In this document: piece by piece, positions 1 to 7,336 of the stretch | Layout of the letters: every line of letters starts with the position of its first letter | Position numbering within the stretch: the stretch's first letter is position 1 | Assembly (NCBI RefSeq): GCF_019352175.1 | Contig: NZ_JACBYI010000018.1 | Coordinates: 1-64,000, forward strand | Source: Paenibacillus sp. S150 | Lineage (GTDB): Bacteria; Bacillota; Bacilli; Paenibacillales; Paenibacillaceae | Direction: 5' to 3' | Length of the DNA stretch: 64,000 bases | Translations under genes and position numbers: made by a program | The notes under the pieces: generated by a model | Seen by the model: the letters and a program-made list of their open reading frames with translations, nothing else | Told to the model about the DNA's origin: nothing | Database searches by the model: none

Positions 1-581
1 AGGCATTTGGGGGGAGCGGGCCTCCATTAGGTGTACAAAATCCCACTAAAGCCCGTTCAAGCCAGAATTCCAGCCCATTAGTGTTACTTTTTACACTTCG
101 CTTCCGTTCCCTATGAACCTCCTTGCGTTCCATCAGCATTTTCCAGGTTCTCCGATTCATTTCATATAAGCCAGTTCATTTCATATACATTAAGTTTCTT
201 TATTGTGGTTTTTAAAGATTTCAGAACCGCCTCCCGCTTAAACAGCGGACCCGCGGAACAGCGGCAGCGGCCGCCTGGGTCTCCGGATTTTCACCGCCAA
301 GAGACTGCGATGAAATAAAGTACCGCTACATTGTTGACAAAACTCCCAAAACCGTGGAGATTTTGTCAACAAAGGCGGGTACTCATTTCCTCGCAGCTCC
401 TAAGGGGAATGAAATAAATCTGGAGAGCACTGCGACCCGGACAACGCTCCGTTCGCGGAGCGGCCGCTCCAAAAGCCTGCGTCTATCCTGCGCAAAATAA
501 CCCCACAAAGCGGGGACTTGGCTTCGATGATGACTCAGGTACTTTGCGGGGACCCCAAAAACCTATAAATTCTTATCTTTC
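1..581. repeat. Long interspersed repeat (LR), copy A, left-truncated by the window edge
   Basis: This stretch matches, by eye, the right two thirds of four other blocks in the window (23026-23836, 30083-30916, 43829-44719, 57243-57980). Shared landmarks are a GC-rich 'cagcggcagcggccgcc' patch, a hairpin with arms GTTGACAAAA/TTTTGTCAAC near 333-371, and the hairpin CGCTCC-gttc-GCGGAGCG near 446-461. The right end is the string 'ataaattcttatctttc', which is also the right end of the REP-like elements. I see no protein gene; short open frames here are not conserved in frame between copies. Seen: repetition and hairpins. Inferred: a non-autonomous mobile or amplifying element. Confidence 0.85.
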
Positions 582-611
582 AAAAAAAGACCTGCCGGAA
601 TCCGGCAAGGC
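582..611 (-). terminator. Rho-independent terminator of the GntR operon
   Basis: Read on the minus strand, a GC-rich stem (CTTGCCGG-att-CCGGCAGG) is followed by a run of seven T. It lies about 65 nt after the GntR stop codon. The T-run directly abuts the end of repeat copy A. Confidence 0.8.
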
Positions 612-676
612 CAAGTGCATACAACAGGTGTTGCTTTTACTATAACGGATAATTATTAAAGGAGTGTTTGTTTAGC

Positions 677-1345
677 TCAGAAAAAATGCGGATATTGCTT
701 GGACAAGCCTTGCACCCGAGCCAGCAAAGTATTAGAGTGCTCCATAACAACCTTGCGCATTCCTTCCACATCGCGCTTGCGGGTTGCCGCCACCATCTTC
801 ACATGCTTGTCTATATCGGCTTGCTGCACACCTTCCATCTTGCCGTACAGCAAGCGGATACGATTATAATGGGAGGCTACCTCTTCAATAGTATACCAGG
901 AAAGCTCTTCTCCGGCCGTCTCAAAAATAAGCTGATGAAACCGGTTGTCCTTCAGGTAAAATTCCCTGAAATATTTCTTATCCATATATTTCTTCTGTTT
1001 GTTGATCAATTCCTGCATGGTATCCGCTACAAGTTCGCTGCACTTGCGGATAAATCCATCCACCACGGCAGATTCAAGGGATGTCCGGATAAACCATTCC
1101 TCGCGGACTCTCTGCAGATCAATTTTGGATACTACCGTTTTTCGCTGAGGATATATTTCCACCAGTCCTGACTGTTGAAGGCGGACCACTGCCTCCCGTA
1201 CCGGAGTTCTGCTTACGCCATAGCGTTCGGAGAGCTTCTGTACGCTGACATCCATTCCCGGCTCCAAGGTCATATTCATGATGTCTTCTCTTATTTTATT
1301 GTAAGTTACATCATTTAATGAATTACTGTTATTAATAATCTTCAA
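677..1345 (-). CDS. GntR-family transcriptional regulator, FCD subfamily
   Basis: The 222-aa protein has an N-terminal winged helix (about residues 10-80, with the typical 'YGVSRTPVREAVVRLQQSG') and an all-helical C-terminal ligand domain of FCD type, in which FadR-like regulators bind organic acids, often with a metal. The start is a TTG with AGGGA just upstream; no in-frame ATG precedes the helix-turn-helix. It overlaps the preceding gene by 14 nt and is the last gene of the permease/hydantoinase operon, so it probably controls that operon. Palindromic boxes centred on CATG at 5838-5907 are the likely operators. The effector is unknown. Confidence 0.9.
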   Translation of the reverse strand: MKIINNSNSLNDVTYNKIREDIMNMTLEPGMDVSVQKLSERYGVSRTPVREAVVRLQQSGLVEIYPQRKTVVSKIDLQRVREEWFIRTSLESAVVDGFIRKCSELVADTMQELINKQKKYMDKKYFREFYLKDNRFHQLIFETAGEELSWYTIEEVASHYNRIRLLYGKMEGVQQADIDKHVKMVAATRKRDVEGMRKVVMEHSNTLLARVQGLSKQYPHFF

Positions 1346-2036
1346 CGGGTTCCCTACACCTTCCTGAACTCACTCCTAGTACATCACGATATATTTTCTC
1401 CGCGCTGGAAGAATCGTAGCTATAATACAGCAGGACGTCCAGAATAAACGGCGAATAGCTCAGTCTGTTCAATTCCTGTGTAAATGCCATGGCTCCGATT
1501 TCACTCAGGGTGCGTATTGTAGAATAATTTCTATAACCGAGCACATTCCATAATAGAATTTTCTCAGTCCGCGTATATATTTCCTGTTCAATCCGGTCTT
1601 CTACAAAATGAAAAATTTCATGGCCCAAGATAATATTCATTATACCAGCTTGCTGAAAAAGTTCAACTATGGCGGGGTCCTCCCCCCGGACCAGCTCCGC
1701 CGCCCTGCGCATGGGTTCTTCCATAATTCCGATTTTATCCGGCGGAGTATAGCAGGCGAACAGCACTCGCGGCCCCGTCATGGGCGCATCCTGAAATTCA
1801 AGTTTCAGCTTCAGCTTTTGGGCGATTATGCGGGCATCATCAGATCCATGCTCACGGATGATCCGCTGTGCATATTCTTTACCGCAGGCTATGGCTTTGG
1901 CAATCATCTCTGCCTTTCTTTCAGGCAGAATGCGCCGGTTCAGAATATCCCTTGAGAAGGCGTACAAGCCCCAAGCTTCATCGTCTGCCTGCAGCAAATT
2001 GTTCATCATCTCTCCCAGCTTTATCGGTCCCTGCAT
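1332..2036 (-). CDS. Uncharacterised HEIFH-motif protein (possible small metallopeptidase)
   Basis: I do not recognise the family. The 234-aa protein has no signal peptide or membrane segment and carries HEIFH at residues 139-143, matching the zinc-peptidase HExxH signature, preceded by the hydrophobic run 'GIMNIILG'. A glutamate in 'LSEIGAMAFTQEL' about 40 residues later could be a third ligand, as in gluzincins. The ATG at 2036 has GGAGG five bases upstream. It sits between the hydantoinase-like gene and the GntR gene on the same strand, so it is likely co-transcribed. It could instead be a non-enzymatic fold with a chance HExxH. Confidence 0.75.
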   Translation of the reverse strand: MQGPIKLGEMMNNLLQADDEAWGLYAFSRDILNRRILPERKAEMIAKAIACGKEYAQRIIREHGSDDARIIAQKLKLKLEFQDAPMTGPRVLFACYTPPDKIGIMEEPMRRAAELVRGEDPAIVELFQQAGIMNIILGHEIFHFVEDRIEQEIYTRTEKILLWNVLGYRNYSTIRTLSEIGAMAFTQELNRLSYSPFILDVLLYYSYDSSSAEKIYRDVLGVSSGRCREPVEDY

Positions 2037-2104
2037 AACTGCCTCCAATCTGCAATCCTTATCCTATAAATGAGATCAAAAATTGCCTTCATCCCTATTT
2101 CCCG

Positions 2105-4237
2105 TCAGCTCTGCTTGATATTGGCTGCTACAACGATAACCTCCGTATCAGGCTCAAACGTTGAAATCTCGATGTCCATCAACAGCTCCAGCTGTTCAAA
2201 ATCGGATGCGGTAAAGTCCATGACACGGGCACCGATGCACAGATAATAATCCGGTCTGGCAATGAGTTCTGTCTGATAGACCGCCATCGACTCCCACAGC
2301 TTTTTGACTGCCTCCAGATATTCTCCGGCTGCTGTCTTGATGGCCATGGCACGCCCTCTTTGAACCTTAATGAAGCCTTTGGTATCCAGTATGCGTATGG
2401 CCCCGGCTTCTCCTTCTTTTTCAACCTTTTCACCAAAAATATAGACATATCTGGTCTTTTCCAAAAGCTTCGTCCGGTCTGTGGAAATACGCATATCCTT
2501 CGCTGCCAGCTCCCGAAGCTCCTCTTCACTGCATTCCTTTAACAGCTCGGTGGTTTTGACTTCCGTGGAGCCGGTGGCTATCGCTGTAACCTTGGAGGTT
2601 TGCGGATCGATGTCAATATGGATTTCGATGCTTTCCGGTGTGGCCCCGCTCTGAATGGCTTTGTTCATAGCCTCCATTTTCAGGGCGCTGATCACTTCCT
2701 TGGAAGGTGAAGGAATAATGCGCTCCACAACATCCCTTACCATGGACAGGGCCACACCAATCGAAGAGATGACCTCGGCATTTTCGGGAATGCTGTACTT
2801 GAGGCCCATTTTTTCCGAGAAATACACGATGAGCGAAGCCGCTCCGCCGCCGACCCCCACCAGGGATATCTGGTCTTTCTCCAATTTGTATTTTTCGGCA
2901 AGGGAGAGAATGATCGGTTCAATCTTTGCGTATGCTTTTTCCATAATCTGCCTGGCAATATCTTCGGCGGTCGTTCCGCAATAATCGGCCAATGCCTGCA
3001 TAGCTCTTCCGGCCGCTTCCACATTGCCATAGGAAAAATGCTCCGGCTTCACGAGGCCCAGCACGTTGGCCGCACAGGAATTCGTAATCGTCACGCGCTC
3101 CCCGTTCTCCAGGCGGATAGCAACATAATCTGCCGGATCGCCCGGCTTTGGCGAGAAGAATTCGACCTTGGCTCCCCTGATTGTGTCCGGGTCCGTAAAT
3201 ACCGAATAATCCAATCCGCCGATATGCGCAGATCTGGGTCCGACATCAACAACCCCGCTTTTGTTCGCACGGATCATAGAACCTCCGGCGACACCGAGCA
3301 CCCGCACATCCAGTGAATTGACATAGGTCGGATGACCGCCAACGATGGAATAGTCAATGGCCGGCCGGCCGTTTTTAATAACACCAATGTTGGTAGTGGT
3401 TCCCCCAACCTCGAAATACACACCGTTAGAGGCTCTCAGATACATCAAAGATCCCATAACTGAAGCGGCCGGACCGGAAAGCATAGTAAGCACAGGGCGT
3501 TTTTTCATCTCGGTGATTTCCATAACCCCGCCGTCGCCTCTCATAATCATCAGTGGAACATTGACCCCGGCTTCTCTTACAGACTGTTCCGTTGAATTCG
3601 CTGTATCCAGCATCTTGGGAAGAATGCTTGCATTGATCGCTGCCGTTCTTGTTCTCCGGGTCAGCCCGTACAATTTCGTAATATCGGACGCCATCGTGGT
3701 CGGAATGCCTTTTTTCTCAGCTTCTTTATATACGATTTCCTCGGGTCTGCCATTATCTACGCCAAAAGCCATGGAAGGCACAATGACCTGTGCTCCCTGA
3801 TGCTTGAGATCATCGATGACCTGCAGCACGGATTCTCCGGACATTTTCTTAACATTAATGAAGCTGTTATAAATTTTGATCTCCTTGCTGTTGCCCAGGT
3901 CAATATTCTGCAATTTGGTTTGCCTTTTGGCGAGCCAGCCTTCCAGGCCCCCCTTGGCCATGCCGATGATGCCAACCTGTGCGATATCGCCTTCAATCAG
4001 CGCATTTGTTGCTTGGGTTGTGCTGTGTGCAACGAATACAACATCTTCCGGCCTGATATTATTCTCCTTCAGACAGTTCTGGAAACACTTCACAACGCCG
4101 GCGGCTACGCCTCTCTCATGGTCATGCGTAGTTTTTACGGACGATTTCCCGATAATCTCATGGGTTTCGTTGTCAATTGCGACTGCTTTTGTATGTGTTC
4201 CCCCCACATCAATACCCATTCTAACCATTTTGCCCAT
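2105..4237 (-). CDS. Hydantoinase/oxoprolinase (HyuA-like) family protein
   Basis: The 710-aa protein begins with the phosphate-binding loop 'GIDVGGTHTKAVAID' and contains 'AHSTTQATNALIEGD' near residue 90, both typical of the hydantoinase/oxoprolinase N-terminal domain and of the ASKHA ATPase fold. The family cleaves cyclic amides such as hydantoins or 5-oxoproline with ATP. No HyuB partner is present, and after the ATPase core there is a long C-terminal part ending near 'ISTFEPDTEVIVVAANI'. The single-subunit arrangement beside a permease and an FCD GntR regulator suggests uptake and opening of one small cyclic or carboxylic substrate. The substrate cannot be read from the sequence. Confidence 0.88.
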   Translation of the reverse strand: MGKMVRMGIDVGGTHTKAVAIDNETHEIIGKSSVKTTHDHERGVAAGVVKCFQNCLKENNIRPEDVVFVAHSTTQATNALIEGDIAQVGIIGMAKGGLEGWLAKRQTKLQNIDLGNSKEIKIYNSFINVKKMSGESVLQVIDDLKHQGAQVIVPSMAFGVDNGRPEEIVYKEAEKKGIPTTMASDITKLYGLTRRTRTAAINASILPKMLDTANSTEQSVREAGVNVPLMIMRGDGGVMEITEMKKRPVLTMLSGPAASVMGSLMYLRASNGVYFEVGGTTTNIGVIKNGRPAIDYSIVGGHPTYVNSLDVRVLGVAGGSMIRANKSGVVDVGPRSAHIGGLDYSVFTDPDTIRGAKVEFFSPKPGDPADYVAIRLENGERVTITNSCAANVLGLVKPEHFSYGNVEAAGRAMQALADYCGTTAEDIARQIMEKAYAKIEPIILSLAEKYKLEKDQISLVGVGGGAASLIVYFSEKMGLKYSIPENAEVISSIGVALSMVRDVVERIIPSPSKEVISALKMEAMNKAIQSGATPESIEIHIDIDPQTSKVTAIATGSTEVKTTELLKECSEEELRELAAKDMRISTDRTKLLEKTRYVYIFGEKVEKEGEAGAIRILDTKGFIKVQRGRAMAIKTAAGEYLEAVKKLWESMAVYQTELIARPDYYLCIGARVMDFTASDFEQLELLMDIEISTFEPDTEVIVVAANIKQS

Positions 4238-4333
4238 AGTTTTTCTCCGTTTCTCTTCATTTAATTGTTAATTGTTTAAAAGAGTGGTGATTTTGTCGTG
4301 GCCTAAGGCCGGGGAGGGGTTTCCACTCGCTGT

Positions 4334-4386
4334 TGCAGCCGGATTTTTTGATTTTGTATCTCCCTATAGGGGAAAATCCGGCTACA
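4334..4386 (-). other. Intercistronic hairpin between permease and hydantoinase genes
   Basis: Inverted repeat with 11-bp arms (AGCCGGATTTT and its complement) in the 220-nt gap between two same-strand genes. There is no proper T-run directly after the stem on the minus strand, so an mRNA-stability or processing hairpin, or a leaky terminator that lowers downstream expression, fits better than a full terminator. Confidence 0.55.
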
Positions 4387-4457
4387 AAGGCGACCGCTAA
4401 CGCTGTTTGGGCTCCTTATCCGCTCTCCCGCCGCTTTTTCACACGCTTTTAAAGGAG

Positions 4458-5804
4458 CTAGACCAAATTGCCGTACATGATAAACACGACGGCACAGAGA
4501 ATAATCCCGATGATCCAGCCTGTGGGTATCGACATCTTCATGTATTCCTTGGCAGGAACCTTCGTGTATCCAAAGCCCCAGGCAACCCAGGACTGGGTAA
4601 CGTCCAGATGCTGCGGCGCTACAGTGGTAATTGCAAATAAAGGATACAAAAATTGTACGGGCCAAGCCGCTGTGGCTACAACGACTGCCAGAATTGCCGA
4701 ACCGGACCCCACCAGGTTCATCGGTCCGCGGAAAAAGCCCAGCGGTGTCAGAACAGCAAATACAATACACAGCAGCAACGCAGTCTGAGGCATCGCTCCA
4801 TCAAGCAGGGTTTTGAAATATGGAGAAGCATAAGTTGCGGCATTATTGAACATGGACAGGGTCAGCAAGAATCCGATCATGGGCGCCACATCGATAGCTC
4901 CGTCCGAAAACTGCTTCGACAGCATTCTGCAAACGTTTGCAAAACCACCCTTTAATTTACCGCATGTCACTAAGGCGAACAAGGCTGCAAAGATAAATCC
5001 GAAAATAATCGGAACCTTGAACACAACCACTCCAATGACCGGCAGAATGATTGATATCCAGGAGATTGCAGGCGCATCTACCGTATTTCCCGCATCAGGC
5101 GTCGCCGCCCAGGCACGGGAGAGCTTCCTGTTCATCGTCAGGTTGGCCACAATCAGAACAACGAGCAGTGAAACAGCCATCGCAATCATGCCGAATTTGA
5201 AATATGTATTGTAATCATAGCCGGCATAGCTTTCATTGGCAGTAGCAAAAATGGCTTGATATTGCTTGAAGTTGACGATATTCCCGAAGATACCGGCCAT
5301 AATTGAGCCCATGAAGGAGAACAGGGCAACCGGTGAAGGAATTCCCAGCGAAAGCATGATAGGCAGCACAATCACGGCAATGGAAATGACCGGGCCGATC
5401 CCTGTCATGGATGTAAAAATAACGGCTGTGACTATACATAAGAGTGACATGGTGATTCTTGGTTTGTCTCCCCCGAGTTCTACCACCTTACGGATCAAAG
5501 TGGCTGCTATGCCTGTGTCAATCAAGACTCTTCCGAAAAATGCACCGAAGAAAATGTTAACCAGAATCGCTTTGCCGTAGTTTTCCGGCCCCGTCTGGAA
5601 CACATTCGTCAGAACATCAATAAACGACTGGCCCTCCATAACAGAGGTTGGAGAAATCGAGTTGCCAATCAGGGCAATTGATGTCCAAAGTACCGACATG
5701 ACAAAAAAGCCCACCATGAGGTTATACCCCTTGACGCAATACCACACCAGTCCAAAGAATGATAAAACCATAATGAAACCGATTACAACATTAGTCACAT
5801 CCAC
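4458..5804 (-). CDS. GntP/CitM-like carboxylate permease
   Basis: The 448-aa polytopic protein has about 11-12 hydrophobic segments, a 'TSMTGIGPVISIAVIVLP' re-entrant-type stretch near residue 125, and pairs with a C-terminal half ending in a last membrane helix, as in the GntP or citrate-type secondary transporters. It starts with GTG eight bases after AGGAGG. It is first in the operon with the hydantoinase-like gene, so it probably imports that pathway's substrate with protons or sodium. Expression is likely controlled by the CATG boxes 35-100 nt upstream. The family is fairly clear; the substrate is not. Confidence 0.82.
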   Translation of the reverse strand: MDVTNVVIGFIMVLSFFGLVWYCVKGYNLMVGFFVMSVLWTSIALIGNSISPTSVMEGQSFIDVLTNVFQTGPENYGKAILVNIFFGAFFGRVLIDTGIAATLIRKVVELGGDKPRITMSLLCIVTAVIFTSMTGIGPVISIAVIVLPIMLSLGIPSPVALFSFMGSIMAGIFGNIVNFKQYQAIFATANESYAGYDYNTYFKFGMIAMAVSLLVVLIVANLTMNRKLSRAWAATPDAGNTVDAPAISWISIILPVIGVVVFKVPIIFGFIFAALFALVTCGKLKGGFANVCRMLSKQFSDGAIDVAPMIGFLLTLSMFNNAATYASPYFKTLLDGAMPQTALLLCIVFAVLTPLGFFRGPMNLVGSGSAILAVVVATAAWPVQFLYPLFAITTVAPQHLDVTQSWVAWGFGYTKVPAKEYMKMSIPTGWIIGIILCAVVFIMYGNLV

Positions 5805-5837
5805 AAAATTAACCTCCTGTAATAGGATAAATGATAT

Positions 5838-5907
5838 AACATGCTAGCATGCTATATAGCCTTACTAACATGTTAGTTGTCTCGTGAAAATATTAACATG
5901 CCAGTTG
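5838..5907. promoter_or_regulatory. Three CATG-centred palindromic boxes, probable GntR operators
   Basis: CATGCTAGCATG at 5840-5851 and ACTAACATGTTAGT at 5864-5877 are perfect palindromes, and TTAACATGCCAGTT at 5893-5906 is a third, imperfect copy. Shared core: CTNRCATGYYAG. They lie between the permease gene and the divergent lacI-type gene, within 100 nt of the permease start. The FCD GntR protein at the end of that operon is the natural candidate to bind them. The rest of the 374-nt intergenic region shows no gene. Confidence 0.7.
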
Positions 5908-6148
5908 CGCAGGAGTCAATACAAATATGTACTCCGCTTCCATCCGCTTTTATGCTTAAATATTTAAGCAAAACCTCTTATCTGAAGCACCGCCTCAAGT
6001 GAACCTTTTCTGAAAAAAGCTTGTATATCACTTTCTGCCTCTCATTGCACTGCTGCATTCATTTGTAACGCAGACCAGCGGATCGGGCAAGCAAATTTCT
6101 TGGTCCGGGTGATTGATTTCTGCAGAAATTTATCTTACAATGGGTTCA

Positions 6149-6162
6149 TAAACGCGCGTTTA
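6149..6162. promoter_or_regulatory. LacI-type operator upstream of the regulator gene
   Basis: TAAACGCGCGTTTA is a perfect 14-bp palindrome with a central CG, the LacI-family pattern. It is 17 nt upstream of the regulator start and a near-identical site precedes the GH94 gene (7297-7314), which indicates autoregulation plus control of the phosphorylase. Confidence 0.8.
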
Positions 6163-6178
6163 CACAAAGGGGGACACT

Positions 6179-7240
6179 ATGCGCAGCGAAGATATAGCCA
6201 AGCTCGCCGGGGTATCCCGAAGCACGGTATCCCGCGTGATCAACAACTATTCCAACGTCCCTGAGGAGACCCGGGCCAAGGTGCTGAAGGTCATTGAACA
6301 GCATCAGTACGAGCCGAACAGCTTCGCCCGGGCTCTGGCCGGCAAGAAAACCGATACTATCGGGCTTTTCGCTATCAGTATGAACGAGAAAGAGAACACG
6401 ACCCGGATCTACCAGAACAATTACTTCGCGCCTTTCGTTGATGCCGTTGTCGACACCTCGAATGCCCGCGGCTGTTATGTGCTGATACACACCGTGTATT
6501 CTCCGGACGATTTCCTGAAGGTGAAGCAGGCCTTCCTGCAGAAACGGATTGACGGCGGCATTATCGTCGGCACCCAGAAGGATATTGATATCGTGCGGGA
6601 AATGGTCAGTCTCGAATTTCCGCTTGTGCTGATCGATTACGACATTTCGGAGATTATGTCAGAGCATCTGGACCGCAATCATCTGGCCATTGTGAATTCC
6701 AAGGACTATGAGGGAACCGTCGAAGCGGTCGAGTACCTGATCCGTCTGGGCCATGAAGAAATTGGCATGATCTGCGGGCGCATGAATACGTACTCCGGGC
6801 GGGAACGCTACATGGCATACGTGGATACGCTGAAGAAGCATGGGCTGGAGATCAATGAGCGCTTCGTCCTGCAGGGTGATTTCCTCAAAGAAACCGCCTA
6901 TAAAGAGGTCAAAAAGCTGCTCGCCTCCGGCGGCGCTTGGCCGACCGCCTTCTTCTCTTCCAACGATGACATGGCTATCTCTGCAATGGAAGCGTTCTCG
7001 GAACATGGGATTTCCGTGCCTGAGGATATATCCATTGCAGGCTTCGATGATGTGCAGCTCGCTTCACGCATTCATCCCAAGCTGACCTCCGTGCGCCTGC
7101 CGATTTATGAAATGTCCAAGGCTGCGGTTGAGAAAGTGATCGAGCTGTGCGATTCCCGCCAGCCGACCTTCAGTACCATCAGCTTCCCGGCCCGTCTGGT
7201 CGAAAGAGATTCCTGCCAGCCGCCGAAGCTGAAGAAGTAG
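6179..7240 (+). CDS. LacI-family transcriptional regulator of the GH94 gene
   Basis: The 353-aa protein has the LacI helix-turn-helix at residues 2-50 ('IAKLAGVSRSTVSRVINNY', hinge 'YEPNSFARALAGKKT') and a periplasmic-binding-protein-like sugar domain from about 60 to 340. The ATG at 6179 follows an AAGGGGG ribosome site. It lies 96 nt upstream of the GH94 phosphorylase gene on the same strand. Matching operators precede both genes, so it most likely represses its own gene and the phosphorylase until a beta-glucoside such as cellobiose binds. The inducer is inferred from the neighbour. Confidence 0.92.
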   Translation: MRSEDIAKLAGVSRSTVSRVINNYSNVPEETRAKVLKVIEQHQYEPNSFARALAGKKTDTIGLFAISMNEKENTTRIYQNNYFAPFVDAVVDTSNARGCYVLIHTVYSPDDFLKVKQAFLQKRIDGGIIVGTQKDIDIVREMVSLEFPLVLIDYDISEIMSEHLDRNHLAIVNSKDYEGTVEAVEYLIRLGHEEIGMICGRMNTYSGRERYMAYVDTLKKHGLEINERFVLQGDFLKETAYKEVKKLLASGGAWPTAFFSSNDDMAISAMEAFSEHGISVPEDISIAGFDDVQLASRIHPKLTSVRLPIYEMSKAAVEKVIELCDSRQPTFSTISFPARLVERDSCQPPKLKK

Positions 7241-7296
7241 GCAATTATTTATTATGCGAAAGACTCCCTTTCCCCCGGGGGATTTTTTCCCAGCTC

Positions 7297-7314
7297 TGTA
7301 AACGCGCGTTCACA
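7297..7314. promoter_or_regulatory. LacI-type operator upstream of GH94 gene
   Basis: TGTAAACGCGCGTTCACA, an 18-bp near-perfect palindrome, shares the core AAACGCGCGTT with the site at 6149-6162. It ends 22 nt before the phosphorylase ATG, where bound repressor would block initiation or elongation. Confidence 0.8.
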
Positions 7315-7336
7315 ATTGAAAGGAGACTATTCTCTA

